This document shows, in pieces, positions 48,201 through 56,949 of a stretch of 64,000 nucleotides of DNA. A program made the translations under genes and the position numbers. Position 1 is the first letter of the stretch, and the number at the start of each line of letters is the position of its first letter. Source of the stretch: Burkholderia gladioli (GTDB lineage: Bacteria; Pseudomonadota; Gammaproteobacteria; Burkholderiales; Burkholderiaceae); the NCBI RefSeq assembly GCF_000959725.1, contig NZ_CP009323.1, forward strand, positions 1,488,001-1,552,000. Direction: 5' to 3'. The notes under the pieces were generated by a model that saw only the letters and a program-made list of their open reading frames with translations, was not told the origin of the DNA and made no database searches.

Positions 48201-48330
48201 GCGCATCCTGCCCGCGAAACAGGTCGCAGACGGCATCCACCGCCTCGAGCTGGTAGTCGAGATCGGCCTCGAAATGCAGTTCCATCATCGGCGCGCCGGC
48301 CGACTGCGCGTCGAACACGTTGCGCGTCAT
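45241..48330 (-). CDS. res: Type III restriction enzyme, Res subunit
   Basis: 1029 residues. The superfamily 2 helicase part has Walker A METGTGKTYVYLRTI (about 118-132), motif II LIVDEPQSVDGG and helicase motif VI around TIGRGLRLAVDQRGERV. The C-terminal nuclease region has DYRPDWLVLVERAGAPDQCY, VVEMDSQ and KVRCGDAHFKAIA. In related Res proteins the corresponding ETKG provides the catalytic Lys; here it reads EMDS. Its ATG overlaps the mod stop (TGATG). With Mod it should cut DNA carrying two inversely oriented unmodified sites. Confidence 0.9.
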   Translation of the reverse strand: MTRNVFDAQSAGAPMMELHFEADLDYQLEAVDAVCDLFRGQDAHRAAFSVEAADAAGQTGDGDTSIARQMPIGVAESALAVGNRLALDTAALARNLAEVQVRGGLAPSGPLVSTDFTVEMETGTGKTYVYLRTIFELHRRYGFTKFVIVVPSVAIKEGVHKTLDITRSHFRRLYDGVPFDYFLYDSAKLGQVRRFASSATVQIMVATVAAINRKDVNNLYKPSEKTGGEKPIDLIRATRPILIVDEPQSVDGGLEGRGKEALDAMAPLCTLRYSATHADLYQMVYRLDAVDAYERRLVKQIEVASATVEDAHNKPYVRLVSVSNRRGTIAARVELDVATPAGVERQTVTVGDGDLLERVTRRGVYADYRIGEIDTTRGSEFVELRYPGGEAFLALGDAHGDVDPLAIQREMIRRTIREHLDKELRLKPLGVKVLSLFFVDSVDRYRRYEPGGVALKGPYAEIFEDEYRRAAKLPIYRSLFAGFDPELDVAAAHDGYFSIDRKGGWTETSDSNASGRENAERAYSLIMREKERLLSFATPLRFIFSHSALKEGWDNPNVFQICTLRDIRSERERRQTIGRGLRLAVDQRGERVRGFDVNTLTVVATESYEQFASNLQKEIEADTGIRFGIVDTHQFAVLPVIDAQGASAPLGVERSAALWTHLHEGGFIDAQGKVLDALKIVLKGGVLPLPEAFEPLRHRIVELLRKLSGRLDVRNADDRRLLVPRLDAKGQPVVFGEAFRALWARVQARTTYRVSFDDAALVEACVAALRAAPEVPRARLQWRKADISIGKAGVEATETASAGTVVLDEGEIALPDLLTELQDRTQLTRRTLAAVLTGSGRLDEFRINPQAFIALVADAVNRCKREALVDGIAYKRIGDGVVWPLARFVDEPVTGYRKDLREDAGKSITTAIVVESAAERAFVDALEASPAVTLYAKLPAWFRIPTPLGDYRPDWLVLVERAGAPDQCYVVEMDSQADDTEPRGRERRKVRCGDAHFKAIAGAEGPVHFVRARTVDDLLGVTGQRSFAF

Positions 48331-50354
48331 CAGAGGCTCCGCACCGAGCGGATCCCGTGCTGCTCGAGGATCGCGGACAGATTGACCTTGGCGACGTCGT
48401 CGACGAAGGCGCCGTCGCGGAACACGCAGGTCACGTCGTGCTGGGGCGGCGCATCCACCGCATCGAGCACGCCGACGATGCCCTGCGCCAGCACCTCGGC
48501 CTCGCCGCGGTCGATGCGCGCGGCGAAGCAGGCCACGATCGCGCCGTCGATCACGTGCACCTGCTTGCCGGCCACCGGCAGGGTGTCGACCGGCGCGCAC
48601 AGATCGAGGCCGAGCTTGATGGTCAGCTCGGCGAGCAGGTCCGCGTCGGTGCGGCCGGCCTTGATGTGCTCGACCGCGTCGAGCAGCGACTGCTGCACGT
48701 TGGCGCCGCGCGGGTCCCATTCCACCACGTTGGTGGAATCGAGCCGGAACACGCGGAAGCCCAGGTCGAGCGCCGCCTCGGGATGCTCGCCGAGGATCCG
48801 CTCGGCCGCGCGCCGCAGCCGCTCCTTGGTGATCTCGGCCAGGTTGGCGGGACGCTTGAGCTTCGCGCAGAACTCGGCGGCGGCCTTCTGGTCCTTGTTG
48901 CCGGCATCGAGCGGCTCGGGCAGCTGCACCAGCGCGAAGCGCCGGCGCGCGCCGTCGGCCGCGTTGGCCTCCATCACCGCGTGCGCGGTGGTGCCGGAGC
49001 CGGCGAAGCAGTCGACGATCAGGTCGTCGTCGCCGGTCAGCCAGCTCACCAGCGAGGCCGCGAAATCGGTCGGCTTGGGCAGGTCGAAGGGAATCGCCAG
49101 TGCCTTCAGGCGCGCATCGTCCGAGCCGCCGAAGGGCAGGATCGAGGGCACGTTCTCGTGCAGGTTCTCGTCGAGGAAATAGATCCGCTGCGGCTGGGTG
49201 CTTTCATCCGCGCCGAACTCGATCAGCCCCTTGTCGAGCAGCTCGCGCATGGTGGCGGGCGGGTTGCGCCAGCCGCGCTCGGGCACCGGGCAGGGCTTGC
49301 CCGTCACCGGGTGCGTGAGCGGGATGAAGTAGTCGTCGGGGGCGCGCTTCTTGTTCGGCCAGGCCATCGATACCAGGCGGTAGACGCGGCCTTCGGGCGA
49401 GAGCCGGTCGTACATCGCCTCGCCGCCCGACAGCGTGGTCTGCGCGCGCAGCCAGGCGCGGTAGGCCTGGGTCGCCTCGGCGATGGTGGTGGTGTCGGCG
49501 ATCGCGTCGTGGGCCGCGTCCAGCATGCGCTGCGCGTTGCGCTTGGGGCGCTTGAGCGGCGCATGCTCGAACAGCCATTCGGCGTCGCGCGCGAACAGCA
49601 CGATCGATTCGTGCTGGTAGGCGATGCCCCGCGCGTCGCCCTTCGGGTTGCGCTTGTCCCACACCGCCACGCCCAGCTCGTTCTCCTCGCCGAAGATCTC
49701 GCGCATCACCAGCACCAGCGCGTGCAGTTCGTGCTCGTCGATATGGATGGCGATCAGGCCGTCGCGGGCCAGCAGGTCGAAGGCCAGCTTCAGGCGCGGA
49801 TACATCATGTTGAGCCAGTCGGTATGGAACCGGCCGCTCGCCTCGGTATGGCTGCTGAGCTTCACCCCGCCCGCGGCCTGGCCCGTCAGCGCAAGGTAGT
49901 GGCGCAGGCTGTCGGTGAAGTTGTCGGGATAGACGAACTCCTTGCCGGTGTTGTACGGCGGATCGATATAGACCAGCTTGACCGAGCCCGCGTAGCTCTT
50001 GTGCAGCAGCTTGAGCACCTCGAGGTTGTCGCCCTCGATCATCAGGTTGCGGGTGCCGTCCCAGTTCAGGCTCTCCTCGCGGCAGGGGCGCAGCGTGCCG
50101 GTGGAGGGCGTGAGCGCGAGCTGGCGCGCGCGGCGCTTGCCGTGCCAGGCCAGGCCGTATTTCTCGTCGGCCTCGGCGACGGTGCGCTCGCCCACCAGCG
50201 CCTTGAGCACCTCGAGGTTCAGCGCGAGGCCCTGCGGGCCTTCGGTCACCGCTTCCGGGAACAGGGCCCGGAGCCGTTCGAGGTTGTCCGCCGCGAGATC
50301 CGCGGAGCGGGCCTCGGGACTGGCGGATTCGATCTTTCGCATCGTGTTTTCCAT
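48330..50354 (-). CDS. mod: Type III DNA-methyltransferase, Mod subunit
   Basis: 674 residues, beta-class amino-methyltransferase: motif IV DPPYNTGKEFVYPDNF near residue 131 comes before motif I CFAGSGTTAHAVMEANA near 437. The N-terminal part (GKRRARQLALTPSTGTLRP) and the C-terminal half supply target recognition as in EcoP-type Mod. It methylates one strand of an asymmetric site to N6-methyladenine and is required by Res. The start is uncertain among 50363, 50354 and 50342. The sequence is as GC-rich as the core, so it has been resident for a long time or came from a similar genome. Confidence 0.9.
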   Translation of the reverse strand: MENTMRKIESASPEARSADLAADNLERLRALFPEAVTEGPQGLALNLEVLKALVGERTVAEADEKYGLAWHGKRRARQLALTPSTGTLRPCREESLNWDGTRNLMIEGDNLEVLKLLHKSYAGSVKLVYIDPPYNTGKEFVYPDNFTDSLRHYLALTGQAAGGVKLSSHTEASGRFHTDWLNMMYPRLKLAFDLLARDGLIAIHIDEHELHALVLVMREIFGEENELGVAVWDKRNPKGDARGIAYQHESIVLFARDAEWLFEHAPLKRPKRNAQRMLDAAHDAIADTTTIAEATQAYRAWLRAQTTLSGGEAMYDRLSPEGRVYRLVSMAWPNKKRAPDDYFIPLTHPVTGKPCPVPERGWRNPPATMRELLDKGLIEFGADESTQPQRIYFLDENLHENVPSILPFGGSDDARLKALAIPFDLPKPTDFAASLVSWLTGDDDLIVDCFAGSGTTAHAVMEANAADGARRRFALVQLPEPLDAGNKDQKAAAEFCAKLKRPANLAEITKERLRRAAERILGEHPEAALDLGFRVFRLDSTNVVEWDPRGANVQQSLLDAVEHIKAGRTDADLLAELTIKLGLDLCAPVDTLPVAGKQVHVIDGAIVACFAARIDRGEAEVLAQGIVGVLDAVDAPPQHDVTCVFRDGAFVDDVAKVNLSAILEQHGIRSVRSL

Positions 50355-50733
50355 GTAAAGCATGAGTGGCGCGCCGCTGCCGAGGTTCCCCGGCGCCGCC
50401 ACGGCGGGCCGTCGAGGCCGTCCGCCATGCCCGGCCGCGCATCGGTGCATCGGCATGTCGACGCATCGGCGCGGGCAGGGACGTGGCGGGTCGCGAGGGG
50501 AACGGAGGACCACGGGACGCGCCCGGCTCCCGGGCCGCCGCCGCGCGAGGGCACGGCGAGCCGGGCGGGGCCGGACGACTGTTCGGGGGCGCGAGGCCGG
50601 GACGGCGGCCGCCTCGCCTCACCGGCGCCGCGCCGGGCCCGGCGCGCCGCGGGCGAACCGGGGCGCGGGAACTGGCGAGACGGGGAACGGGACGGCCGGC
50701 AGGGATGCCGGTTCGCGCAACGCGAGCCGAATT
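50355..50733. other. GC-rich gene-free region between mod and fliR
   Basis: 379 bp, very GC-rich, open in several frames but with no initiation signal or recognisable protein. It must contain the mod promoter; I see no clear -35/-10 pair and no strong terminator for fliR. Confidence 0.4.
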
Positions 50734-51513
50734 TTAACGGAAGCCCGCCGCGACGCGGCCCATCATCTCGTAACCGTCGTCGAACAGGTGCGAGAAGAAC
50801 GGCATCAGGTTGGGGATCATCAGCTGCACCAGCAGCAGCCCGACCAGCATCAGCACCGGGAAGCCGACCTGGAAGATGCCGATCTGCGGCGCGGCGCGGT
50901 TCAGGATGCCGAGCGCGAGGTTCGAGATCAGCAGCGCGGCCACCACCGGCAGCGCCAGCAAGAGGCCCATCGAGAACACGTTGATGCCGGCGCCGGCCAC
51001 GATGCGCCAGCCGGCTGCGCGCAGCAGGTTCGCGGAGATCGGCACGATATCGAAGGACTGCACCAGGGCGGCGATCAGCTGCAGGTGGCCGTCGAAGGCG
51101 ATGAAGGCCAGCATCGCGAAGGCGTTGAGCACGCGGCCCAGCATCGGCGTGTTGCCGCTGTGCGGATCGAAGAAGCTGGCGAAGCCGAGCCCCATCTGCA
51201 GGCCGATGTAGTCGCCGGCCGCCTCCACCACCGCGAACACGATCTGCATGGTGAAGCCGAGCGCGGCGCCGATCAGGAACTGGTTGACCAGGATCCAGAT
51301 GCCCTCGGCCGAGAACACCGTGGCCTGCGGCAGCGGTCCGAGCGCGGGCGCCACCGCGATCGACACCAGGGCCGACACGCCGATCTTCACGCGCGCCGGC
51401 ACCGAGGCATGGCCGATCAGCGGCGCGGTGGCCACCAGCGCGAGGATCCGCACGAAGGGCCAGAGGAACGCGGTCAGCCAGACGTTCAGTTGCGCGTAGG
51501 TGACGGTGAACAT
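50734..51513 (-). CDS. fliR: Flagellar export gate protein FliR
   Basis: 259 residues, six hydrophobic segments, starting FTVTYAQLNVWLTAFLWPFV with RILALVATAPLIG and LPVVAALLISNLALGILNRA. With FliP and FliQ it forms the export gate of the flagellar type III apparatus. It is the last gene of fliLMNOPQR here; flhB is not in the window. Confidence 0.95.
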   Translation of the reverse strand: MFTVTYAQLNVWLTAFLWPFVRILALVATAPLIGHASVPARVKIGVSALVSIAVAPALGPLPQATVFSAEGIWILVNQFLIGAALGFTMQIVFAVVEAAGDYIGLQMGLGFASFFDPHSGNTPMLGRVLNAFAMLAFIAFDGHLQLIAALVQSFDIVPISANLLRAAGWRIVAGAGINVFSMGLLLALPVVAALLISNLALGILNRAAPQIGIFQVGFPVLMLVGLLLVQLMIPNLMPFFSHLFDDGYEMMGRVAAGFR

Positions 51514-51568
51514 CGGCGCGTGGAAGGAGCGGGAATGGCCAAGGGAGCGGGCAGGGCGGCGGACGCGC

Positions 51569-51841
51569 TCAGCTGGTGCCGAGCGTGGCCACGTGCATCA
51601 GGATGTCGCGCATGTAGTCGAGCATGGTCGACAGCATCCAGGGGCCGGCGATCACCATCGTCACCACGATCGCGAGCAGCTTGGGGATGAACGACAGGGT
51701 CGACTCGTTGATCTGCGTGGCGGCCTGGAACAGGCTCACCACCAGGCCCACCACCAGCGCCACCAGCAGCAGCGGCGCGGCCAGCAGCAGGCCTATCATC
51801 ATCGCCTGGTGGCCCAGCGTCATGACGGATTCGGGCGTCAT
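51569..51841 (-). CDS. fliQ: Flagellar export gate protein FliQ
   Basis: 90 residues, two transmembrane helices, MTPESVMTLGHQAMMIGLLL and LVVSLFQAATQINESTLSFI, then PKLLAIVVTMVIAGPWML. Full-length FliQ, 10 bp after fliP. Confidence 0.97.
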   Translation of the reverse strand: MTPESVMTLGHQAMMIGLLLAAPLLLVALVVGLVVSLFQAATQINESTLSFIPKLLAIVVTMVIAGPWMLSTMLDYMRDILMHVATLGTS

Positions 51842-51851
51842 CGCATCGTCC

Positions 51852-52691
51852 TCAGGTAAAGCTCTGCGCGAGCGAGCCGATCAGCAGTTGCCAGCCGTCC
51901 ACCAGCACGAACAGCATCAGCTTGAAGGGCAGCGAGATGGTGGTCGGCGAGACCATCATCATCCCCATCGACATCAGCACGCTCGCCACCACCAGGTCGA
52001 TGATCAGGAACGGGATGAAGATCGTGAAGCCGATCTGGAAGCCGGTCTTCAGCTCGCTGGTCAGGAAGGCCGGCACCAGCAGCGGCAGCGGCACGTCCTC
52101 GGGGCCCTGCATCGGCGGCGCCTTGGCGATGCGCGCAAACAGCGCGAGGTCGCTCTCGCGCGTCTGCTTGAGCATGAAGGTCTTGAAGGGCGCCAGGCCC
52201 CGCTGCACCGCCTGGTCCATCGGCAGGGTGCCGGCCGAGAACGGCTGGTAGCCGTCGGTGTAGGCGCGGTCCAGCACCGGCGACATCACGAACAGGGTGA
52301 GGAACAGCGCCAGGCCCACCAGCACCTGGTTGGGCGGGGTGGTGGTGGTGCCCAGCGCCTGGCGCAGCAGCGACAGCACGATGATGATGCGCGTGAAGCT
52401 GGTCATCATCAGCACGATGGCCGGCAGGAACGACAGCATCGTGAGCAGCAGCATGGTCTGCACGCTCAGCGAGTAGGTCGTGCCGCCGTTCGGGCCGGGG
52501 CTGGTATTGAAGGCGGGCAGGCCCTGCGCCTGCGCATGGGCCAGCGAGGGCAGCGCGAGAGCGGCCAGCGGCAGCAGCGCGGCCAGCCAGGGCAGCACGC
52601 GGCGCAAGCCCGCCAGGGACGGACGCGCGGCCGCGAAGGGGCGAAAGAAGGGGCGAAGCGCGGCGCGCGCGCTCGATCGATACGACATCAT
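51852..52691 (-). CDS. fliP: Flagellar export gate protein FliP
   Basis: 279 residues: an N-terminal basic leader, a cleavable signal region ([20 protein letters not shown]) and four helices with [20 protein letters not shown] and the motif [18 protein letters not shown]. The leader is longer than in E. coli FliP (245 residues). It follows fliO by 2 bp. Confidence 0.96.
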   Translation of the reverse strand: MMSYRSSARAALRPFFRPFAAARPSLAGLRRVLPWLAALLPLAALALPSLAHAQAQGLPAFNTSPGPNGGTTYSLSVQTMLLLTMLSFLPAIVLMMTSFTRIIIVLSLLRQALGTTTTPPNQVLVGLALFLTLFVMSPVLDRAYTDGYQPFSAGTLPMDQAVQRGLAPFKTFMLKQTRESDLALFARIAKAPPMQGPEDVPLPLLVPAFLTSELKTGFQIGFTIFIPFLIIDLVVASVLMSMGMMMVSPTTISLPFKLMLFVLVDGWQLLIGSLAQSFT

Positions 52692-52693
52692 CT

Positions 52694-53302
52694 TCAGGAA
52701 TCCTTGCGGGAGCGCCCACCCAGCCGCCTGGCGACTTCGCCGCCCAGCGCGCTGCGAAAACGCTCGCCGAACGTGCCGGACAAGGCGGCGTCCTGCTCGG
52801 GCGCGGTCGTTGCCGTCGCCGTCGTCGCCGGGCCGCCGGCCACCACGCCGGGCGTGCCGGCCGGCAGCGTGTGCAGCAGCCGTACATTGCCGGGCGCGAC
52901 GCCCAGCACCAGCCAGGTGTCGCCGACCTCGACCACCGTCGCGCTCTCCTTGCCGCCCACCGCGACGCTGGCCACCACCTTCAGGGTGCCGCCGCGCCGG
53001 GCGGGCTGGAAGCCGAGCCGCCGCGCGAGCCAGGCGCAGGCGAACACCAGGCCGATCACCACCGCGAGGCCGAGGATGGTCTGCAGCACCGCGCCGGCGC
53101 CCAGCGAGGGCACGGCCGAGCCGACCACGCTGCCCGAGGCATAGGAGGCGGGATGGTTGACGGCGTTCATGTCGGCCGCGCGCGCCAGGGCCGGCGCCAG
53201 CAGCGCCGCACCGGCGAGCGTGGCGGCCGCTCCCGCCAGGCGCGCGGCGACGGGCGAGCCGGCCCGCCGCTCGGGCAGGGCGCGAACGGCGGAACGCTTC
53301 AT
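52694..53302 (-). CDS. fliO: Flagellar biosynthesis protein FliO
   Basis: 202 residues: a basic N-terminus and signal-like helix, an anchoring helix [20 protein letters not shown], and the FliO domain [20 protein letters not shown] with [15 protein letters not shown]. It helps FliP assembly. The start overlaps the fliN stop. Confidence 0.93.
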   Translation of the reverse strand: MKRSAVRALPERRAGSPVAARLAGAAATLAGAALLAPALARAADMNAVNHPASYASGSVVGSAVPSLGAGAVLQTILGLAVVIGLVFACAWLARRLGFQPARRGGTLKVVASVAVGGKESATVVEVGDTWLVLGVAPGNVRLLHTLPAGTPGVVAGGPATTATATTAPEQDAALSGTFGERFRSALGGEVARRLGGRSRKDS

Positions 53303-53736
53303 CGATTCAGCTTCCGGATCCGTTCGGACGGCGTGATGATGTCGGTCAGGCGGATCCCGAACTTGTCGTTCACCACCACCACTTCGCCCTGCGCGATCAG
53401 GCAGCCGTTGACCAGCACGTCCATCGGCTCGCCGGCCAGGCCGTCGAGCTCGACCACCGAACCCTGCGCGAGCTGCAGCAGGTTGCGGATCGCGATCTTG
53501 GTGCGGCCCAGTTCGACGGTCATCTTGACGGGGATGTCGAGAATCATGTCGATGTCGTTGTGCGTCGAGTTCGAGGCCGCCTTCGACAGCGGCTGGAACA
53601 CGCCGGCACCGGTCGCGCCGGAGGCGATCGGCTGCTCGTTCTGCTCGGCGAGCGCGGCAGCCCAGTCGTCCATGGCTTCGTCCGCCGCGTCGGCGCCCGC
53701 TTGCTTGCCGTCGGGCGTCGGGTTCAGCTCAGTCAT
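53299..53736 (-). CDS. fliN: Flagellar motor switch protein FliN
   Basis: 145 residues with the SpoA-type domain: [57 protein letters not shown]. It forms the cytoplasmic C-ring with FliM. ATG at 53736 is preferred to the GTG at 53742 because GGAAGGTG precedes it. Confidence 0.97.
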   Translation of the reverse strand: MTELNPTPDGKQAGADAADEAMDDWAAALAEQNEQPIASGATGAGVFQPLSKAASNSTHNDIDMILDIPVKMTVELGRTKIAIRNLLQLAQGSVVELDGLAGEPMDVLVNGCLIAQGEVVVVNDKFGIRLTDIITPSERIRKLNR

Positions 53737-54727
53737 ATCCACCTTCCTTCGTCGTATCGCTCGCGCCGATCATGCGGTTCACGCGCAGCGCGTATTGCCC
53801 ATTGAAAATCCCGTAGCCGCATTCCATCACCGGTACGCCGTCCACCTTGGCGGTCACCGCGTCGCCGATGTCGAGCGGCAGCACGTCGCCCACCCGCAGG
53901 TTGAGGATCCGCTCGAAAGTGGTCGGCACCTCGGCCAGGTCGGCCGTCAGCTCGACCTCGGCGGCCTGCACCTGCTGCGACAGCACACGCACCCAGCGGC
54001 GGTCGACCTCGAGCGCCTCGCCCTGGATCGGCGAGCTCAGCACGTCGCGGATCGGCTCGATCATCGAGTAGGGCATGCAGATGTGCAGGGTGCCGCCGGT
54101 CGGGCCGAACTCGATCGAGAACTGCGTGACGATCACGATCTCGTTGGGCGTGGCGACGTTGGCGAACTGGGTGTGCATCTCCGAGCGCACGTGTTCGAAC
54201 TGCAGCGGCCGCACGCTCTTCCAGGCCACCGTGTAATGCTCGAACACCATGTGCAGCAGCTTGCTGATGATGCGCATCTCGGTCTGCGTGAAATCGCGGC
54301 CCTCGACGCGGGTATGGAAGCGCCCGTCGCCGCCGAACAGGTTGTCGACCACGAAGAACACCAGGTTCGGGTCGAACACGAACAGCGAGGTGCCGCGCAG
54401 CGGCTTGACGTGCACCAGGTTCAGGTTGGTCGGGATCGGCAGGTTGCGGGTGAACTCGCTGTACTTCTGCACCTTCACCTGGCTGACCGAGATCTCGGCG
54501 GTGCGGCGCATGAAGTTGAAGATGCCGACGCGCAGCAGGCGCGCGAAGCGATCGTTGATGATCTCCAGGCCGGGCATCCGGCCGCGGACGATCCGTTCCT
54601 GCGTCGCGAGGTTGTAGGGGCGGACACCCGAGGTATCGACCGGTTCGTCGGTCGAATCGATCTCGCCGGTGACGCCCTTGAGGAGGGCATCGACCTCCTC
54701 CTGCGACATGAATTCTTCGTGGCCCAT
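53729..54727 (-). CDS. fliM: Flagellar motor switch protein FliM
   Basis: 332 residues. The N-terminal CheY-binding segment is FMSQEEVDALLKGVTG. The middle CheC-like domain has PLRGTSLFVFDPNLVFFVVD and GGDGRFHTRVEGRDFTQTEM, and the C-terminal SpoA domain has VLPLDIGDAVTAKVDGVPVM. It overlaps fliN by 8 bp and follows fliL after 17 bp. Confidence 0.97.
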   Translation of the reverse strand: MGHEEFMSQEEVDALLKGVTGEIDSTDEPVDTSGVRPYNLATQERIVRGRMPGLEIINDRFARLLRVGIFNFMRRTAEISVSQVKVQKYSEFTRNLPIPTNLNLVHVKPLRGTSLFVFDPNLVFFVVDNLFGGDGRFHTRVEGRDFTQTEMRIISKLLHMVFEHYTVAWKSVRPLQFEHVRSEMHTQFANVATPNEIVIVTQFSIEFGPTGGTLHICMPYSMIEPIRDVLSSPIQGEALEVDRRWVRVLSQQVQAAEVELTADLAEVPTTFERILNLRVGDVLPLDIGDAVTAKVDGVPVMECGYGIFNGQYALRVNRMIGASDTTKEGGYD

Positions 54728-54744
54728 GGCGCTCCCTTGGCGGC

Positions 54745-55239
54745 TTACTGGACGACGAAATCGGTGAACAGCACCGCGTCGACGCGGGCGCTGCGATTGC
54801 CCGGCTGCGTCGGCTGCTCGATCAGGGTGCGCAGCTCGTCGGCCAGCTCGCGCTTGCCGTCGAGCGTGGCGAGATCCTCCGGATGCTTGTTCGACAGCGC
54901 CAGCAGGATGCGGCTGCGGATCTCCGGCATGTGCTGGGTCAGGTAGTCCTGGGCGGTCGGATCGGTGAGCTTCAGGGTCAGGCCGATGCGCAGGTAGTGC
55001 AGGCCGTCGTCGGACTGCAGGTTCACCGTCATCGACTCGAGCGGGAAGAACACCGGGGTGGCCAGCGACTGCGGTGCGGCATGCGCGGCGGCCGGGCCTT
55101 CGTGCCTGAGCAGGAAGTACCAGGCGGCGGCGCCGCCCGCGGCGGCGATGACCAGGCCGATCAGCGCGAACAGCACGATGCGCTTGAATTTGCCGGTGGG
55201 CGGGCGTTCGGGTGAAGCGGAGGCGGTCGTGGTGGCCAT
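54745..55239 (-). CDS. fliL: Flagellar basal body-associated protein FliL
   Basis: 164 residues: short Ser/Thr/Pro-rich cytoplasmic tail, one transmembrane helix (IVLFALIGLVIAAAGGAAAW), periplasmic domain PLESMTVNLQSDDGLHYLRI with C-terminal ARVDAVLFTDFVVQ. It supports stator function. It is the first gene of the fliLMNOPQR unit; the ATG at 55239 is chosen because the upstream frame extension is unlike FliL. Confidence 0.95.
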   Translation of the reverse strand: MATTTASASPERPPTGKFKRIVLFALIGLVIAAAGGAAAWYFLLRHEGPAAAHAAPQSLATPVFFPLESMTVNLQSDDGLHYLRIGLTLKLTDPTAQDYLTQHMPEIRSRILLALSNKHPEDLATLDGKRELADELRTLIEQPTQPGNRSARVDAVLFTDFVVQ

Positions 55240-55563
55240 GAGCTTGCTTACGTGATGACTCGTAGCCTGATTGTCAGCGGACCGACTGTTGCGCGATGGG
55301 AAGAACAGAGGGGGGATTTGCGTCCATCTCGCTGGTTTGTCGAATCGGGGAACGCACGCGGCGCGCGGCAAGGGCGGCGGCAGCGGGGAGGCCGGGAGCG
55401 TGCCCCAGGCAGGCCCGGCGGGGCTCGCGGCGGTGGCGAGGGCCGCCGCCGGGCGCACGCGATTACGCAGTCGCGACGCCGAAGTGATGATTGTCTCCCG
55501 CCGATGTGGAATCGGCGCGACAGGTGCCAGCCCGTCGACCGGCGCCGACGAGGCGATCGCTCC
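55240..55563. other. fliL-lrgB intergenic region
   Basis: 324 bp without a gene. It should contain the fliL promoter reading left. I looked for sigma-28 and sigma-54 patterns and found none convincing. A very GC-rich stretch lies in 55360-55450. Confidence 0.4.
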
Positions 55564-56283
55564 CTAGACGGGCAGGTGCGCCAGCAGGGGCGCGAGCAGC
55601 ACCATCGCCACGCCGGCGATCATCATCGTCAGGCTCGACACCACGCCTTCCTCGCCGCCGATCTCGCGCGCCTTGGCGGTGCCGACCGCATGCGCGGCCG
55701 CGCCGAACAGCGCGCCGCGCGCCAGCCGCGAGCGCAGCGGCAGCACCGCCAGCATCAGCTCGCCGAGCAGCATGCCGCACAGGCCGGTGGCGATCACGAA
55801 CAGCGCGGTGAGGTCGCGCGGCGCATGCAGGCGGTCCGAGACGGCCAGCGCGAAGGGCGTCGAGATCGAGCGCACCGCGAGGCTGCGCTGCAGCTCGGGC
55901 GACAGGTGCAGCAGCCTGGCCAGCAGCAGCGAGCCGCCCACGGCGGCCACGATGCCGACCGTCACGCCCACCGACAGCGACAGCCAGTGGCGGCGGATCA
56001 GGTGCCGGTATTCGTGGATCGGCACCGCGAAGGCGATGGTGGCCGGGCCCAGCAGCCACATCAGCCAGCGCGTGTCGTGGAAGTAGACGGCATAGGGGAT
56101 GCCGCTCAGCGCGATGGCCGCCACCAGCAGCGCCGGCACCATCACCAGCGGCGAGAACAGCAAGCTGGGGCGCTTCGCGTAGAGGCGTTTCGCCGCCAGG
56201 TAAAGGGCGATGGTGGCGGCCAGGCAGAGCGCGGACAGCGCGCCGCTGGCCGCGGGCGAAAGCTGGGCGAGGTCGAGGTTCAT
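55564..56283 (-). CDS. LrgB/CidB-family membrane protein
   Basis: 239 residues with about seven hydrophobic helices and the LrgB signature GPATIAFAVPIHEYRHLIRR, RSISTPFALAVSDRL and GAAAHAVGTAKAREIGGEEG. LrgAB/CidAB-type pairs act as holin-like or carboxylate transport components. The gene follows the LrgA-type gene after 10 bp. Confidence 0.88.
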   Translation of the reverse strand: MNLDLAQLSPAASGALSALCLAATIALYLAAKRLYAKRPSLLFSPLVMVPALLVAAIALSGIPYAVYFHDTRWLMWLLGPATIAFAVPIHEYRHLIRRHWLSLSVGVTVGIVAAVGGSLLLARLLHLSPELQRSLAVRSISTPFALAVSDRLHAPRDLTALFVIATGLCGMLLGELMLAVLPLRSRLARGALFGAAAHAVGTAKAREIGGEEGVVSSLTMMIAGVAMVLLAPLLAHLPV

Positions 56284-56293
56284 GGCGCTGTCC

Positions 56294-56809
56294 TCAGGCC
56301 TGGCCGCGGATCGGGATGATCGGCTTGCGCTCTCGCGAGCCGGCTCGCATGGCACGCGAAAGCGCCAGGCGCCGCTCGAAGCGGGCCGCCCGCTCGACCG
56401 CCAGCGCCACCGCGCCCATCACCAGCATCGTGCCGAGCACCACCACCAGGGCCAGCCGCCAGCCCTCGGCGCGAAACAGTCCGCCGTACTGGACCGCGGC
56501 GACGGTGGCCGGGATGAAGAACAGCAGCATGTCGGTGAGCAGCCAGTTCGCGCCGTCCCTCACCGCGGCCGGGCGGACCCGGCCCGTCATCAGCAGGACC
56601 AGCAGCACGGCGAGCCCGACGATGCCGGCCGGCACCGGCAGCCGGCAGATGCGCACCAACTGGTCGGCAATCGTCCACAAGGCCGCCAGGGCGGTGGCCT
56701 GCAGCACCACGCGCGCGGCACGCGCCAGCGCCGGCGGCAGGCCCGCCGCCACGGGCTGCGCGGTGTCGGGGGAGGGGGTGGAAGGCGGGGCCAACGGGAG
56801 CTCGGACAT
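56294..56809 (-). CDS. LrgA/CidA-family membrane protein
   Basis: 171 residues, four helices with TIADQLVRICRLPVPAGIVG and ANWLLTDMLLFFIPATVAAV, the LrgA/CidA pattern. N-terminal Pro/Ser-rich tail. First gene of the pair, divergent from the LysR regulator. Confidence 0.88.
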   Translation of the reverse strand: MSELPLAPPSTPSPDTAQPVAAGLPPALARAARVVLQATALAALWTIADQLVRICRLPVPAGIVGLAVLLVLLMTGRVRPAAVRDGANWLLTDMLLFFIPATVAAVQYGGLFRAEGWRLALVVVLGTMLVMGAVALAVERAARFERRLALSRAMRAGSRERKPIIPIRGQA

Positions 56810-56949
56810 GATGCGCGGCACGACTTGATCGACAGGACGAGCCGAGTATAGGATCGGCCTTGTCATAAATAAAATGACTTGTTTCCATCGAAACCATTCC
56901 CGATCGGAATTCATCATCCCGGGAATCCCTGGCTCATATCGGAGGCCGC

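Noticed and set aside
45307..49182. A 1291-residue open frame on the plus strand across res and mod
   Set aside because: It is antisense to Res and Mod, whose helicase and DPPY motifs are on the minus strand; the composition is typical of a shadow.
50362..51690. Long plus-strand frame starting in the mod-fliR gap
   Set aside because: It runs antisense through fliR, and within the gap it is low-complexity Arg/Gly sequence without a ribosome site.
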